Of a stretch of 64,000 nucleotides of DNA, positions 42,801 through 60,299 are shown piece by piece. The notes below the pieces were generated by a model. It was not told the DNA's origin and did no database searches. It saw only the letters and a program-made list of their open reading frames with translations. Every line of letters begins with the position of its first letter. Within the stretch, counting starts at the first letter, position 1. The translations under genes and the position numbers were made by a program. The stretch comes from Trogon surrucura (taxonomy: Eukaryota; Chordata; Aves; Trogoniformes; Trogonidae): NCBI GenBank assembly GCA_020746105.1, contig CM036628.1, positions 3,668,001-3,732,000 on the forward strand, given 5' to 3'.

Positions 42801-44400
42801 GCCCTCCCCTTCCCTGCCTGAGAAATAGCAGTTTTCTCTGGCAGGGATGAGCTGACAAGGAAAGTTTTCTGCGGGCTGGCAGGCTCCCTGCAGCCCCACG
42901 CTACCCCCAGGGCCTCATTCGGGAAGGGGCTGAGCTGCAGGATTGCCCCAGGCTCGCAGAAGCGTGAGGTTACGTTTGCAGGGAGAGGCTTTCACCGCCT
43001 TCCCCGACTGAAAAGCAAAGGGAAAGGGATGCCAAGAGGTGTTTTCAGCATCCCCGTGGCCACACGTACTCCTGGGGCTCTGTGCAGGCAGACAGGCAAG
43101 TGCAAGGTTTGGGGTGTGTTGTCGGTTGCCCACCCAGCTGTGCCTGATGTGCTGGTGGGGGAAAGGTGACCCCCAACCACCTCCCTGAGTGCTTTCTTCA
43201 CCCTCGAGCCTTGGAAATCCAGGGAGGGGATTTCCCCCTTTTCCCCATCCTCCTGTTTTGCAGCTCTGGAGCACCCAAGGGAGCGCTGCTGGGAGATGGG
43301 CTGGTCCCTACGGCCAGTGGGTGATGCCAGCACAGCACGGAAGGATTTCCATGCCAGGAGGGAAAGGTTTGCTGACAAGCAGTGCCCGACCACCAATATT
43401 TTTAAGTCACTTCGTAAAGAAATCACAGTCTCTCTTAGCTGCCCACCAGCTCCCCAGTGGGGTAAAGCTGCTGCTTCCCCTCCCTCCCTGGGTGTTCAGA
43501 AATTGCAGGATTGGCAAGACTGAAATTTCCATATAAAGAAAATGAGGGCTCATATATTTTCTCACAATGCCATACTTTATTTTATATATATAATATTTTA
43601 TATGTTATATTTATGGGGGTTTTAAGTCATATTTTTTCCTCTTGGTGGCCAAGTATCCCCTTACCCTGCGCTGCGGTGCAGGCTGGATCTTGCTGGTTTC
43701 CAGCTACCATAAGGGTCACAGATAATTTCCAAAGGGATGCTGCAAGGCTGTCACTCTCCCATGGGACAGCCAGGCCCTGCCACCTCACTGCCTGGCACGG
43801 AGCAGGGCATTGAGGGACACAGCAGGGCTTTGTCCCCCCAGTGCCCTCCAGAAAGGGGCCGGTTGCCCTCTGCAGGCTCCCCCAGCCCTGTGCTGGCTCT
43901 GCACCCAGGGGAGACCTGGGCACCCGAGGGAGCTGGGTCCATCTGCTGGAGCTGCATGTGTCACCTGGAGACCCCATGGCTGTGCCCACCCGAGTGCTGT
44001 TCCTCCACGGGATTCCCATCAAAAGGGGGAACTCTCCCGGTTTGGTGGCTGAAAGCAGGTCCCTGGGATGGGGAACCCTCAGCTCCCCTCTGGCAGCTGC
44101 TGGGGGGGATGGTCAGGGACATGACAGAGGGGCATTGCTGTTGTTCCATGGGCTGGCTGTGTTGGGAACCTTGGGTTGCCCAAAGTGACTGAAGAAGGGA
44201 CACCCCATGAATCCCTCCCTCCCCCTCGAGCTGTTCTTTTTTTTTTTTTTTTCTTGCAAAAGCCTTTTCTCCCAAGAGCCCTGAGTGGGGCGGCTCTGCC
44301 CACGCAGCTGCCATGCACCCAGGAGCTGGCAGCCAAGGGGTGCTGCTGGGGGGGGCTGGAGGGGAGGGGGGGCGGGGTTCTGTCCCTTTAAGGGGGGTGG
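33801..44400. other. GLRA4-PLP1 intergenic region
   Basis: About 10.6 kb between divergent GLRA4 and PLP1 with no recognisable exon or clear CR1. An A23 tract lies at 34382-34404. An AT-rich island with TATATA repeats is at about 43573-43614. Cis-regulatory DNA for PLP1 or GLRA4 is plausible but cannot be told by eye. Confidence 0.55.
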
Positions 44401-44543
44401 CTGTCACTCAGAGAGCCCTTTTCTTTGCTGGAGAGCTTGGGACAGGCACGCAGAGGGGGAAATACAGGGCGAGGTGAGGGCTTCTGCAGACAGCACCAAA
44501 GCACCCGAGCGGGCAGTCGAGGGAATCGACCGAGTCCAGCGCG

Positions 44544-48932
<4,389 letters not shown>

Positions 48933-50860
48933 GGCGCTCGGTGAAGCCCAGCCAGACCAAACGCCCTTCTTTTCTCTAACCCCGAGGCTTTAACACTGCA
49001 GCCACCTGACACCAGGTCTCCTGCGTTAACTCTGCTGCTGACTCCCCTCCTCTTCCTCCCTCACATCCATCGTGCTGAGCGTGACCAGGAAGGAGAGCTT
49101 CCCACCAATGGACACCTCTTCATGCACTTTTCTCTCTCTGCTCATCCGTAACCGGTTCATCACTCTAGGACCAAGCCCATCAAAACAAGCCAGAGAAGAG
49201 GAGGGACTTCAGTGTCCCAGTGTTGCCTAGGGATGAGCAAAAGCCTCCGTGCTCCTGGGAGGAGGAAATCCATGTAGGTTGCTCCATGGGTAGCAAGAGG
49301 CTACCTAGAGAGAAAAGGAAGTTGGCCCAGTCCTGGTGCCATTGTTAGAGACTCTCCTGGAGCTGTCTGCTGTCACCACCCATGGATGGAGAATAAAGAG
49401 AAGGATTTTATTTTTTTTTCTTTCCCCCCTTAGCAAAGAAAGATGAATTTACCCCAAATGGCCTGCTGCAGCCAAGGCAAAGGGAGTTCAGGGCAAGGAT
49501 CTTCCCGCTGCGGAGAAGAGAGTGCTGACCCCGATGCTGATAAAGCCCTAACCCAACTGCCCCTATTAAAGCCTAAAGGAGTTTGGTGTCTCTGTAAACA
49601 AGGGGGACTCTTGGCTTTACCCTCCAGGCAGCAGAGAGGCAGCAGATAGGTTTGACTGAGAAGGGGACGGCTCTGCTCCGTGCCCCGGGAGCGTAAAGCC
49701 AGAGCCGTCCCTCCGTAGGCAGGGGACGACGCTCTGGACCTTTGATGCTCAGGGCCTGTGCCTGCCCTGCGCTGCCATTGCTGCGCTCGCCGCACGCTCC
49801 TTTTCCCTTCACAATGGTGCTCTTCTCTGGGGTGACGTCTGCTTCTCTAACCTCCGCCGCATCGGAGAGCTCGATCTGTTTCTCACTTTGTGTCAAACGT
49901 TAACTTTCCCTCATTCTCTCCCCCTGTTCCCCTCACTTTTTTTTTTTTCTTTTTTTGTTCGGTTGTTTTTTTTCTCCTGCAAGCCAGGACAACTGTCTTG
50001 TGTCTGCCAGGGCAGGAGGGACCAGCAGCATCTTGCTTCCAGCCAGAACTGATGGAAGAATTGAGGAGGGAAGGGAAGGCAGTGGTTTGGGGGTCACAGT
50101 GTGGAAACACGGCCTGTCTCAGCAAACCAGATCCTTTCTGGTGCCACTTCGGTCTTTTCCTATGGAAGGGGGCAGCAGGCCAAGGCGTTTGGTGGCCATG
50201 ACCTCTCCCCCATGACTGTTCTCCATGGCAGCTTGAGAAAAGCCCTCTGGCTGGGTAGCACGGGCCCAGCCTTCCCCACCAACTGATATTCTGTTTTCCT
50301 CTTCCCTGCCTCTCCTTAAAACTAATCTTTGTGTTTATTTATTGGAGAAACTACTTTCAGTGGCAGACTACAGCTTCATCTTGCACGGATGTTGGGTTGG
50401 TTTTTTTTTTTGGTCTCTAAGTATATATATATATTTTTTTTTAATGCTGGTTTCAGCAGGGGCAAGGATAAAGGAGCAGATCTGTTGAGCAGAGCATTCG
50501 AAGGATCCTTGCCGCCAGGGCTGCTGAAATAGGTTGGCCAGGCTACCAACGCACACGGGCTGGGGAGGGGGGAGATGCCAGGAGGGATGGGAGGGTGGGG
50601 AGAAACCAGTCAAGATCAACGCTATCTCTCTCGGGGGTTTGCTGGGGTGTTTTGTTTTTTTTTGTATCCGTTTAACAAAAAAATAACCAGATCTCCCTCC
50701 CCACCCTTGTCCCCAGACCCCAAACACACACGCACGCACACCTGCGCGCACACACACACGCACGCGGAGAAAAAAGAGTTAATCAACTGAAAGTGTTTCC
50801 TTCATTTCTGATCTAGAATTTCAACTTGTTAACAAGCAATAAAAAGGAGCAAGTTTTTAG
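48933..50860 (+). other. PLP1 3' untranslated region with alternative polyadenylation signals
   Basis: AATAAA occurs at 49392-49397 and again at 50838-50843. Mammalian PLP1 also has a long 3'UTR with alternative ends. The sequence between holds T-rich tracts, a (TA)n run at 50421-50436 and a CA-rich microsatellite at 50721-50766. The extent is inferred from the signals. Confidence 0.55.
50721..50766 (+). repeat. (CA)n/(CG) microsatellite
   Basis: Alternating CA and CGCA dinucleotides over 46 bases, just before the distal PLP1 polyadenylation signal. Confidence 0.85.
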
Positions 50861-51085
50861 AGACTTATCTTACAAGATGTATTTTATAAAAATTAAAGAA
50901 AATAAAATTAAGAACATCCTGAACGAGATACACACCTGTCTGCCCGTTGTTGTTGTGCTGGTTTCTCCACCGATAAAAGCAGGGAAGGGGAGGCTGCAAA
51001 GGAGATCCCAGAGGAGCAGAACCCACCAGCCCCCAGTGTGTGTCCCCCACAGGACTCGCGGGTTCGATTCCTGTTCAGTCCTCAT

Positions 51086-51192
51086 GTGTTGCCTGATCTA
51101 GCTGAGAGGCGTCCCTGCCCACCACAGGGAGGTTAGATTACATGATCTCTGAGGTCCCTTCCAGCCTAGGCCCTTCTATGATGATTCTATGA
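51086..51192 (+). repeat. CR1 LINE 3' end fragment
   Basis: CR1 tail: 'tgcccaccacagggaggtta' then 'ttagattacatgatctctga', 'ggtcccttccagcctaggc' and a final 'gatgattctatga'. Confidence 0.85.
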
Positions 51193-52477
51193 CTCTGCTC
51201 GCCCCTTCTTCCCACCCCAGCCATGAAATTCAAAACCCTGATTTCAAAATCTTTGTTCCTAGCTGGGGAGCACTTAAAAACCCCCCTCTATTTCTCCTCC
51301 AGCCACCCAGAGGAAAGCTGGGTTCTTGTAGGAGCCTCTTGCTCACGTTCGGTGCTGTGCTGCTTCCCTTTAATACTCAGCCTACGCAGTGACAGCCTCT
51401 GCCACATCTCCTGATGTAGCACCTCCAGCACGAGCACGGCAAAAGCCATCAGCAAGGCTCAAGCAAATCTAACCGGCGCGTGTCAGGCAAGGCACACCGT
51501 ACCAGAACATCCAAAGCCGTGCAGGATGTGCGATTCTCTCACTTGCAGAGCACCCTGCGTGAAATGCGACGGTCTTGTTTGGGCAGGAGGGTGGACTCTA
51601 TTATTGCACGGCCCTGCGTGTCCTGTCTGCGCAATTTGCACGACGCTGGTGCACGAGGAGGTCATCAGGTGGTGTCTTTCTGTCCCTGACCAGACAAAGG
51701 CTGCCCTTAGATGCACATTTCCACAGCACCTACTAAAAAAATTCTCAGTTCAAGCATTGCTTCTCTCAGAAATTCTCCCCGGGAGCTGTTCTTAGGAGTC
51801 TCCAGGGAGAAGGGTCAGAGAGGGGCTCCCAGCCCCACGCTCAAACCCTGGCACTGCTCCCGTTTGCAGCAGATCTGCTTGAGAGGCAGATTTCAGGCAC
51901 AGCCAGGTGCGACAGAGCAGACGGAGAGCTGGCAGGCCACCACCTATCCACGGCCAGGAGCCTCGCCGCTCTTCCTAAATGGGACTCTAGCCCAAATCCC
52001 ACTCTCCCCTCTCTCCCCCACCTCCAGCCCGCCCTGGGCAGGCAGCAAGGCTTCCCACGCAGCCTGCTCGGGGGAGGTTTAGCTTGTGCTGCTGCCGCAC
52101 CAGCTCAGCGCACAGCTGTGCCCGCACCCCGGCTCGCAGAAACCCGTGGGGCTGCCACTGGCATCAACGAGGCCCTTTGTTCCCAGATGCCATCGCCCTC
52201 CTCTCCCCGCGCTGAAAGGGCCCTGTGTGCGAGCGACGAGGCGCAGGGAAGGGAACAAAACACCATGTCTTTCCCCTGGCAGAGGCTGGTGCCCCTTGGT
52301 CAGGGCGAGGGCTGGGGAGAGCAGCTCGAGGTAGTCCGTGAAAGCAGCTGGCGTGGCCAGGACGCTGGGCAAGCTCAAGGACTGAAGGACACGCGTAACC
52401 TCTTGCTGGGTGCAGCCTTGCCACCCCACCTGGGGACATAGGACCTGACCTCACAGCTCCTTCCCTGGGTGCCCTCA

Positions 52478-52625
52478 GAATCATGAAATCACAGAATCTC
52501 TTTGGTTGGAAGAGACCTTTAAGCTCACTGAGTCCCAGCATTGGCTGAGAAAAAGACAGGGAATAAACGCTGCCTCAAACCAACCCACATCTCTGTAAAT
52601 TGGCCCCATCACGAGAGGTCCAAGG
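52478..52625 (-). repeat. CR1 LINE fragment, reverse orientation
   Basis: Begins with the reverse complement of the CR1 end (aatcacagaatctctttggt, then ttggaagagacctttaagc). It runs through the 'actgagtcccagc' block to about 52625. Confidence 0.8.
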
Positions 52626-52980
52626 AGAGCTAGCACAATCAAACATTTTCCTCCTGTCTAGTGACTGAAACGTGGCTGCAGTTTGCTCCCACGAAGGCTG
52701 CACCATAGAAAGAGACCCTTGGAGTGGGTGTCATGGGCTCCCACCCCTTCATCCCATCCGGAGGCTGCCCGGTGCTAGCAAAGGTCCCTTGGGCAAGCAA
52801 GCCCGTGGGGACAGCGAAGAAGGGACAGTTAAAGGTAAAGGCGAGGGGTTGGAGGCACCCGAGGATGCTGGTAGGGACGGACACGGGTCCCGAGGGAGAA
52901 GACCCCGCCTGGATGATGCTCCTCCCCGCCGGTCCTTTGCCGGTCCTCCGGCTCCTCCCCGCGGCCGCAGCCCGGGAGCA

Positions 52981-53301
52981 GCACAGAATCATCGAATGGT
53001 TTGGACTGGAAGGGACCTTTTAAGGTCATCCCCTTCTCCGAGCAAGCCGTGCCTGCAAAGGCACATCTCCTGCTTTACATTTCACCCCAAACATAAGGAA
53101 ATAATTCTTTCCTGTGAGGGTAAGGGAGTGCTGGAACGGGACTGCCCAGAGAAGTTGTGGGGTCTCTGGAGACTTCCCAACCCCACCTGGACGCGTTCCT
53201 GTGGGATCTGCTCTCTTAGGTGATCCTGCTCTGGCAGGGGGGGTTGGATTAGATGATCTCCAGAGGTCCCTTCCAACCTTTAACATTCTGTGATTCTGTG
53301 C
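52981..53301. repeat. Two CR1 fragments in opposite orientation
   Basis: 52981-53040 is the 3' end of a CR1 on the minus strand (agaatcatcgaatggtttgg). From about 53041 to 53301 CR1 runs on the plus strand, ending 'ccaacctttaacattctgtg' and 'attctgtg'. One CR1 has landed beside another, or a local inversion has taken place. Confidence 0.8.
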
Positions 53302-56300
53302 TAAGGGTGCCCTGGGAGCTTCCAAACCAAAGCCAGCCTGCCAGCCACGCATCAGACAAAAATAACTACCAGCTCCCTCCAGTGCCTTCATTTACATTGG
53401 GCTGCCCTGCATGGGAGAGGCAAATAAAAGCTCCCCTACACATCCAGATGCTGCCATTCCAAGCCCCTAACTACACAGCAAATTCCTCCAAAGCCACACA
53501 GGCAGGCACAGTCTGATGCTGTACTCAGAGGGAGTTCCGCATCTCCATGTGGCCACATGCTCCAGCCCCTAAAGGACCTCTTTGAAGCCACGAGGAAAGA
53601 GCTGCTCCACCAGCCGTGCAAGCCCTGGAGTCAAGAGGTATCTCTGTCCACCCCAGATCACTTTTGCCTGAATAATCACGTCAGCAGATCATCCACCCTC
53701 AACTAAATTCATGAGTTGTCCCGGGCTCCAGTCTCCCACCTGAAGGACTCCGACTCACCTGAGACCTTCACGCATTGCCTCCCACCTTGGTAGACCAGGG
53801 AGGGCTCCTCGCTCCAGGGTGAAGCAAAGTCACCCTGCCTGGCACCGGAGCTTCAAGGACCTCTCTGTGAAGAACTGGAGCGGGGTTCAGAGGCTCCTGA
53901 AATGGCATTCTTTAGACTATATATTTTCGCTCATCCTCAAACTCAGGCAAGAACATGTGATCAACAGAGATCATGTTCCCTCAAACCTCCTTAGAGCTCT
54001 AAGGTGAGGAAATAAGGCTCCAGAGCTAGGGAGGAGCTACAATTGGGAAATACAAGGTATGTGAGCAGCCTCCACCATCCAGAGAACAAGCCCGAGGCAT
54101 TTGCAGCCATTTGGGTCTTGTCTAGAGGTCTCGAGAAGATTTCAGCTTCCTCAGCCTGCCAGCAGCTGCACAGCCTTACAGCTGCAGCCAAATCCTCAAA
54201 ACAGTGGTGGGAGAGAGGGATGGATGAGACCCGGAGACTCCCCACCATTCCTCCTTCGCAAGCGCACGCTAGAGTGTCCCTTCCACACAGCAGCAGCTCG
54301 CTGCTTTCCTTTGGAGACACTTCTTTGCTCTCCAGTGATCCACCCTCTCCCCCATCCATAAAAAAACCCTCACCCAACTACTACAACTCCTCCAAGGATG
54401 GGACCATCTCCCACCAGGCCACGCTGGCCGTTTTCAGCTATTTTGAAATTGCTGAAGATGCTGAAGGCTCCCAGATATCCCAGCCCACGTTTAAAAAGCA
54501 GGATTTCCAAGGACTTAAAGCCCACGTTGCCTCTGGAAGCGTGGATAGGCAAGCAGACACGGGAGGTAAATAAACTAAAAGGTTCTGCCAATAGAAACAG
54601 CAGGTCTGGACCCTGCAAACACGGAGAAAGCTCCCAAAATAAACGACCATCCTGGCAGGACAGAGGAAGAGAACAGTCCCCATATGCCGATTTCTGTCTC
54701 AGCATCCTACGGAAATCAAATCAAACAACCCCTCCGGAGGCGGAGGTGCACTGGTTCCAAGACTGCAGGAAGAAATCAAAGGCAAGTGCTCAGCTTGCTG
54801 CTGAGAGCCCTGCCTGAAAATTAAAATGTAGTGACAGAAGGAAGCGATGTGGAATATTTCAGTTACGGAAGCTTTTTCTGATGCACTCTTGAAATAACAA
54901 AACTCATCATCGGATTCAGCTGGTTAATAAGTTATACTCCTTCAATTACCGGTTGGGCTAGGTGCATTCAGCAATAACCAGCTGCTTCGATCCCTCAGTG
55001 ACTTCTCTCTGCCAGATGCTATAACCAACCCAGTTCCACATCCCCCAGAAGAACTGGGGCCAACTGAAACTTTGATAAACCAAGAAGGCAGCCACTTCAC
55101 TTGAATACATCCACGTTTTATTTGCTTAAATAAAGGTAGAATCTCGGTTTTACAATTCCAGTTCCGCAGCAATAGCAACAACAGCGGCAGCATGAGCTGA
55201 CACAAGGAGGGGACGGCTGCTGGCACTGAACTTTGCAACAAAGAGTTCAAAATCCTGGCTCCTTTGGAAATTGTGCGTATCGTTTAAAACAAAACCGTTT
55301 CAATGTATTAAACTGTACTGGTTTTAAATTAGTTTTTAAAACACACAGGCCTAATAAAATAGTGTGGGGTTTTTTTTAAGTCAACGATCTGATGTCTGTT
55401 AGGAATAAATGATGCTGCGTAACGCTCTTGGGCAATACCCACTGTCTGCATGGCCCGTGCACAACGAGGCTCTTGAGCTTCAGCTCTCAGAATCGAAATG
55501 TGCACCCACAGTACCGCAAAGAGCACGCTGCACCCGGGCCTCCTGCACCCAGGAGGTGCCAGACACCTCACAGAGATCCCATCAGCAGTTTCACCTGCAG
55601 GGCCAGGGCCTGAGCCTGTCCTGACCCTCGGGCTTCCGCACAAACCAGGTGCTGGGGGAGTTTGACTGTTCAGAGATGTAAATCAGAACCACCGGTCGCA
55701 GGCTGGAATCTTGAAGGAAATATCAAGCAGCATTAAACCGAAGAAAAATCTAGAGACCTGGGGAGGTCAGACTGGTAAATCAACAGTAACTTTAATATCC
55801 TGCAAAAATCTGTTGCATCTACAGAGGCAGAGCCTCCTCCTGTATCTCAAGGGACCTGGTTTTCCAGACTGTGATCACTCCATTCCTGCGAACAGGAGTG
55901 CTCAGCCCTGTTTAGAGATCAGATCCCTTTAAAGCACTTTGCATTAAAGTTTCAGTCCATTCCACAGGTGGCTGCCCTGCAGAGAAGGGCAGGATCACCC
56001 TGAGTTCCCCCAGAGGAGGCTCCCTGCATGCTCAGAGGCTGCTCAGCGACAGGGATTAGCTGCCGCCAGCCAGCACCAAGGCAGAGCCCGCCCTGCTCTA
56101 AAGCACAGCATAAAGTGAGGCTGCGCGGTTTGAGCTACAAAATTTACCACCTGGTAGCTCAGTCACAGTGGGAATCACATTCAGCAGCAAGCAGATACGT
56201 ACTCGGGGAAGCTCTGCCAGGGGCAGGCTCCTATGTGCTTATGGGCAAAGTCATAGTTTTGGACAAACGCTTGCACGGGAAGCAGAGGTACGCAAGGTTA

Positions 56301-57767
56301 AAACGATAAAGACAGTCACAGCAAGCACTCTTCTCTTTGCTTTGCAGCTAACCTGGAACTAACGCCTAGCAGGGGGTGGGAGCTGAAATCAGCAAAGCCT
56401 GGCATCCTTTTCTAGAAGGCTCCTTGCCCCCCGTCTCATTTATCAGCCACCTCGGGTAGAGGTGGAACCAGAGCAGCTTTCTCCTTAGCAAAGGCCAGTT
56501 AACTGAGTGGACATCCTCTACCAGTGAAGTCTGTCACACGAATTACAGGTAAAACATACTGGATTCCCTGTTAGGGAGTAAGGATCAGGACAACAGCGTA
56601 AGTTAAGTGTGCTCAGCAGCAACAGGTAATAAAGGGAATGGCTCTATGGCGCAGCATCCACACGGTCCTAAAGCAACCGAAGACACTGATCCACCGGCTA
56701 ACGGCGGTCACTGGCCCCACACACTGAGTGGATTTCACAGCTGACCACGCGTGACTCCCTCAGCCACCCACACACCTAGGAGACATCCCACCCACCCAGT
56801 ACCCAGTCTGCTAGTATGTATGATCGGGACGTGGTGATTAATTGGGACAGAAACCAGCTGGAGTTTCACACTCTGCATCTCCTGAACTGCTGAGTAACTT
56901 TAAACCTTTGGATGTGAGCCAGCGAGCGTCCGCACTGGGTATTTTTCATCCAGGGCTTCAAGGTATGAGAAGCTAGATCCAGTGTTGAGCCTCCACAAGA
57001 GACAAGGAAACATGTATTAAACAAGAAGTAGATGGTCTCTCCACAAAATAACACTCACACAAGACAAAGTTAGAGGGGAGGAAAACCAGACTGGAAATAG
57101 GCAGCTACAAAGAAGCGATGCTGCCACATTCAAACACGGGTTCATCTCTCCTTTGTACGTCGCTTTTGATCAGAGCTCTAACAATGTTCAGCACAATTCA
57201 GTCTCAGGACACAGTGAACTTACCCCAAACAACAGATACACACATCCCAGCCATTCTTAGTATTTGGCATTCACAGTTGCAGGGGCTAGAGTCTCTACAA
57301 TGGGTTTCGTTCAGTATGCTGAGCAGACTTTCCTTTGGCAGTAAGGTCATGAGTATAGTGAGTCTAGGGTTTTGGTTTGGGTTTGTTTGTTTTTTTGAGT
57401 TCAGGACTAAAACACTTCCAAGAGTGTCTAGAGCACTCTCAGCTTTGTTCCGCAGGCATTCTCAGTACAGATCAGATCACTACTGTCTTTAAGTGAATTT
57501 AAAGGACTTCAATGTTGTCCTTTAAACCTGCTAAAACAGGCAGAGAAGGAAGCAGGACTACGCTCACATGCTCTTTTAACAGCTCTCTCCTGCAGATACA
57601 TGCTCTGTGCCCAAAAACTCCAGCCAGCATTCAGACACTGAGGCTCCAACTCCTCGGTGAGCAAACCACCTATTGTCCTTGTGGCCGCTCGCCCTCAGAG
57701 CGCCTCAGAGCCGCCCGTGCTGATCCAGCCACTGGCTCGAGCGACGTTCCCGAAGCAGCAGCCGCTC
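53302..57767. other. PLP1-RAB9B tail-to-tail interval, including RAB9B 3'UTR
   Basis: No coding exon is recognised. On the minus strand, possible RAB9B polyadenylation signals are ATTAAA at 55791-55796 and AATAAA at 55117-55122, so the RAB9B 3'UTR could be 2.0-2.7 kb. The low CpG content and lack of repeats from 55.1 to 57.7 kb fit a long UTR but do not prove it. Confidence 0.4.
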
Positions 57768-58373
57768 TCAACAGCAGGAAGACCCTGATTTGGAGCTGGA
57801 GTGCAGGTCGATGGTGTGGCCCAGCATGCAGTGCTCCAGCTGCTCCTCCACTGCCAGCACCTGCCGCACGGCCTCCTCAAACGCCACGGCCACGTTGGTG
57901 TCATCCTTGGCGCTGGTCTCCAGGTACGGGTAGTTCCCGTTTTCCATGCACCAGGCCTTTGCCTCCTCTGTGCTCACCTGTCTCTCCAGTTTATCTATCT
58001 TGTTGCCCAGGACTACAAATGGGAAGTGTTCAGGGTCCTTCACATCAGCATAATAGACAAACTCCTTCTGCCAGTTACTGAGGTTCTCAAAGCTCTGCCG
58101 GTCATCCACGCTGAAGGTCAGCAGGCAGCAATCTGCTCCCCTGTAAAAGGGGGTTCGCAGGCTCTTAAATCTCTCCTGCCCCGCAGTGTCCCAAATCTGG
58201 AGGGTCACAAAACGTCCATCCACCTCCAAGTCCCGGTTTAAGAACTCCACACCGATTGTGTGGAAAGCCTGCGAGTCGAACTTGTTGGTGACATACCGGT
58301 TCATGAGGGAACTTTTCCCAACTCCACCATCCCCAAGGAGAATGACCTTTAAGAGCAAAGACTTCCCACTCAT
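57768..58373 (-). CDS. RAB9B: Ras-related protein Rab-9B
   Basis: Small GTPase of late endosomes, related to RAB9A, which drives mannose-6-phosphate receptor return to the trans-Golgi. A single coding exon of 201 residues starts at the ATG at 58371-58373 (MSGKSLLLKVILLGDGGVGK). The P-loop GDGGVGKS is at 14-21, switch II WDTAGQE at 61-67, NKID at 124-127 and ETSAK at 152-156. The end SKSGSSCC carries the double-cysteine prenylation site. Close identity to mammalian RAB9B in switch I and in the C-terminal HCMLGHTIDL segment separates it from RAB9A. The exon begins at 58408, where a TGCAG acceptor shows that an upstream noncoding exon exists. PLP1 lies next to it tail to tail, as in mammals. Confidence 0.98.
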   Translation of the reverse strand: MSGKSLLLKVILLGDGGVGKSSLMNRYVTNKFDSQAFHTIGVEFLNRDLEVDGRFVTLQIWDTAGQERFKSLRTPFYRGADCCLLTFSVDDRQSFENLSNWQKEFVYYADVKDPEHFPFVVLGNKIDKLERQVSTEEAKAWCMENGNYPYLETSAKDDTNVAVAFEEAVRQVLAVEEQLEHCMLGHTIDLHSSSKSGSSCC

Positions 58374-58408
58374 CGCAGCGGGATGGACGGGCGCAGCACC
58401 AAGGCAAT

Positions 58409-60299
58409 CTGCAGGGTTCAGAAACAGTACAAAACAGCTATTCGACCTGTGGATTCTGCAGAAAGCTCCACAAGGAAGAACAGAATGTGACACTTCCATC
58501 CCCAATTCTGAACAGGTTTTGTATATAGGAGGTAATAGCTCTTTTTAGAGAGATTAGAGCTTGGAACTGGAAAGTTGGACAAGCTTTCAGGCACACAAGT
58601 CCTCCACCAAGTCCAAAATAGAAGCAGCAGTTCACTGCTGTAAGTGCAAGGCGAGAACAACAGGTCAAAGTTTAGTACTGATTATAGCATTTTTAGTGAA
58701 AACTCTGTATCTGAAAGCTCGTCTAGTTCTTCCAAATGTACCATCACTAGTTAAACATCTCTTCTGGCCAGTATCCTCTGGCTAAACAGCAAAATCACCA
58801 GGGATCACCATCACCAGGCCTTCCTTTCCACTTCACAATCACTGGCTAAATAATTTCTCCTGAGTCGCTCTCCTGGAAGGACGTAAAAGATGTACGGACC
58901 TAACACCAATACAAGTGATCTGGAAAAACAGCTCTTAATCACCCCAAGGACACTGACTCACCTCAAAAGAGGAGCTGTGCTTGTTTCCTGCACGTGATCT
59001 CTACAGCCCAGAAGGGGTTTCCCAGGCACAGAGACCCAGCTTATCGGTTGCTCTTTTCTGGCAACGCTTCTCACAGGCCAGTTTGCTGGGGCACGGCTGC
59101 AAGTTTGCGTAGCAACAATCCCAACACCACAGGTTCCTTAGTCAGCAGTCGCAAGAGAAAGGCCAAGAGCCAGCCAGTCCTTCCCCCCCACTCTGAGGGA
59201 CATTCTGCCAGCAAATGTAAAGGCCTGATGGCGAGTAAAAGGTTTGTTTGGTTGCTGTCTGTACCATACCTGCTCTACAAATTCAGTGCTTCTGTCTCCA
59301 GGACTGCCCAGGGAACACCTTCCTCCAGCATAACAGTCACTAGAAAGCAAACCAAAATAAAAACAGATTAAACTGAAGGCGCTCTGGCACGAGCACGCAG
59401 GCTGCATAACCCGTGTCTCCCTTCAATCAGAGGATGTTGACAGCTTTGATCGGCTTGGCCTGCCTACCTACACACTCTGGACTCTGATCTAAGCACTGAT
59501 CATGTACCTGGATCTGCTAACCAGAAGAGCGAGCCAGCTGGCAAGATCCTGGTATGAAGAGACAGGATCTGGCTTGCTTACACCTGCTCCCAGCATTCCT
59601 GGGGAGGGTGTGGACACAGTGGTGCTGCTCAGCGATGACACCACCAGACAACCCTCCAAACAACTGACAGGGGAGCATTCGAAGCTGCTCAGATCAGTGC
59701 TCCTTGTCCCTGCAGGTCAGACCCTCCTTCCTGCATTGATCACGGGAGACCCCAGAAACTTTGTTTCCGCTCTTTTTTGCGGCTCTTTCAACCGGTGCTT
59801 ACCACAAAGCCAAAATGAGAAACTTCTGCTTCGAGTTAGTTTCAGTGGAACGTGCAGAAGCCAACGAAAGGCTCTGCCGCTTTCGCTTCCCCTGGGCACA
59901 AACATCTTGCCCCGAGCGCAGCCCAACTAACCTGACGGGCCGTGGGACATCTGAGAAGCATCCGAGCGACCTAGAGATTCTAGAGCGAAGAACAAAGATG
60001 CAAATGTCACCAGAGACAAACAGGAACTGCCGCGGAGCTCCCTGGGGCCGAGGGTGGCTTCGCTAAACTCTCCTTTGAGCGGGGTGAAGGCGTTCGAAAC
60101 CCTTTTCCAAAGCTCTGCTGAGGGGGAGGTTTAAGGTGGTCCCTGCCTCCAAGCCCAGCCTGACACAAACCATCAGGCCTGACAAGGAGTTTGCATTTAG
60201 AGGCGGTTTGTTGGCAAGCGACTTTTATAAAAATGACTTTTATAAAAATGACAGTCGGGCTGCCCCAGAGCCTGGCGGCTCGGCAACCTGCTGGCACCC
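58409..60299 (-). other. RAB9B 5' intron region
   Basis: Sequence between the RAB9B coding exon and its CpG promoter, presumably intron 1, with no further coding exon seen. A 15-bp tandem duplication (acttttataaaaatg twice) lies at 60221-60250 and resembles a doubled TATA box; it may be chance. Confidence 0.45.

Noticed and set aside
51061-51071. Exact tRNA B-box GGTTCGATTCC
   Set aside because: No A-box at the proper distance and no acceptor stem or full cloverleaf; it is a chance match beside a CR1.
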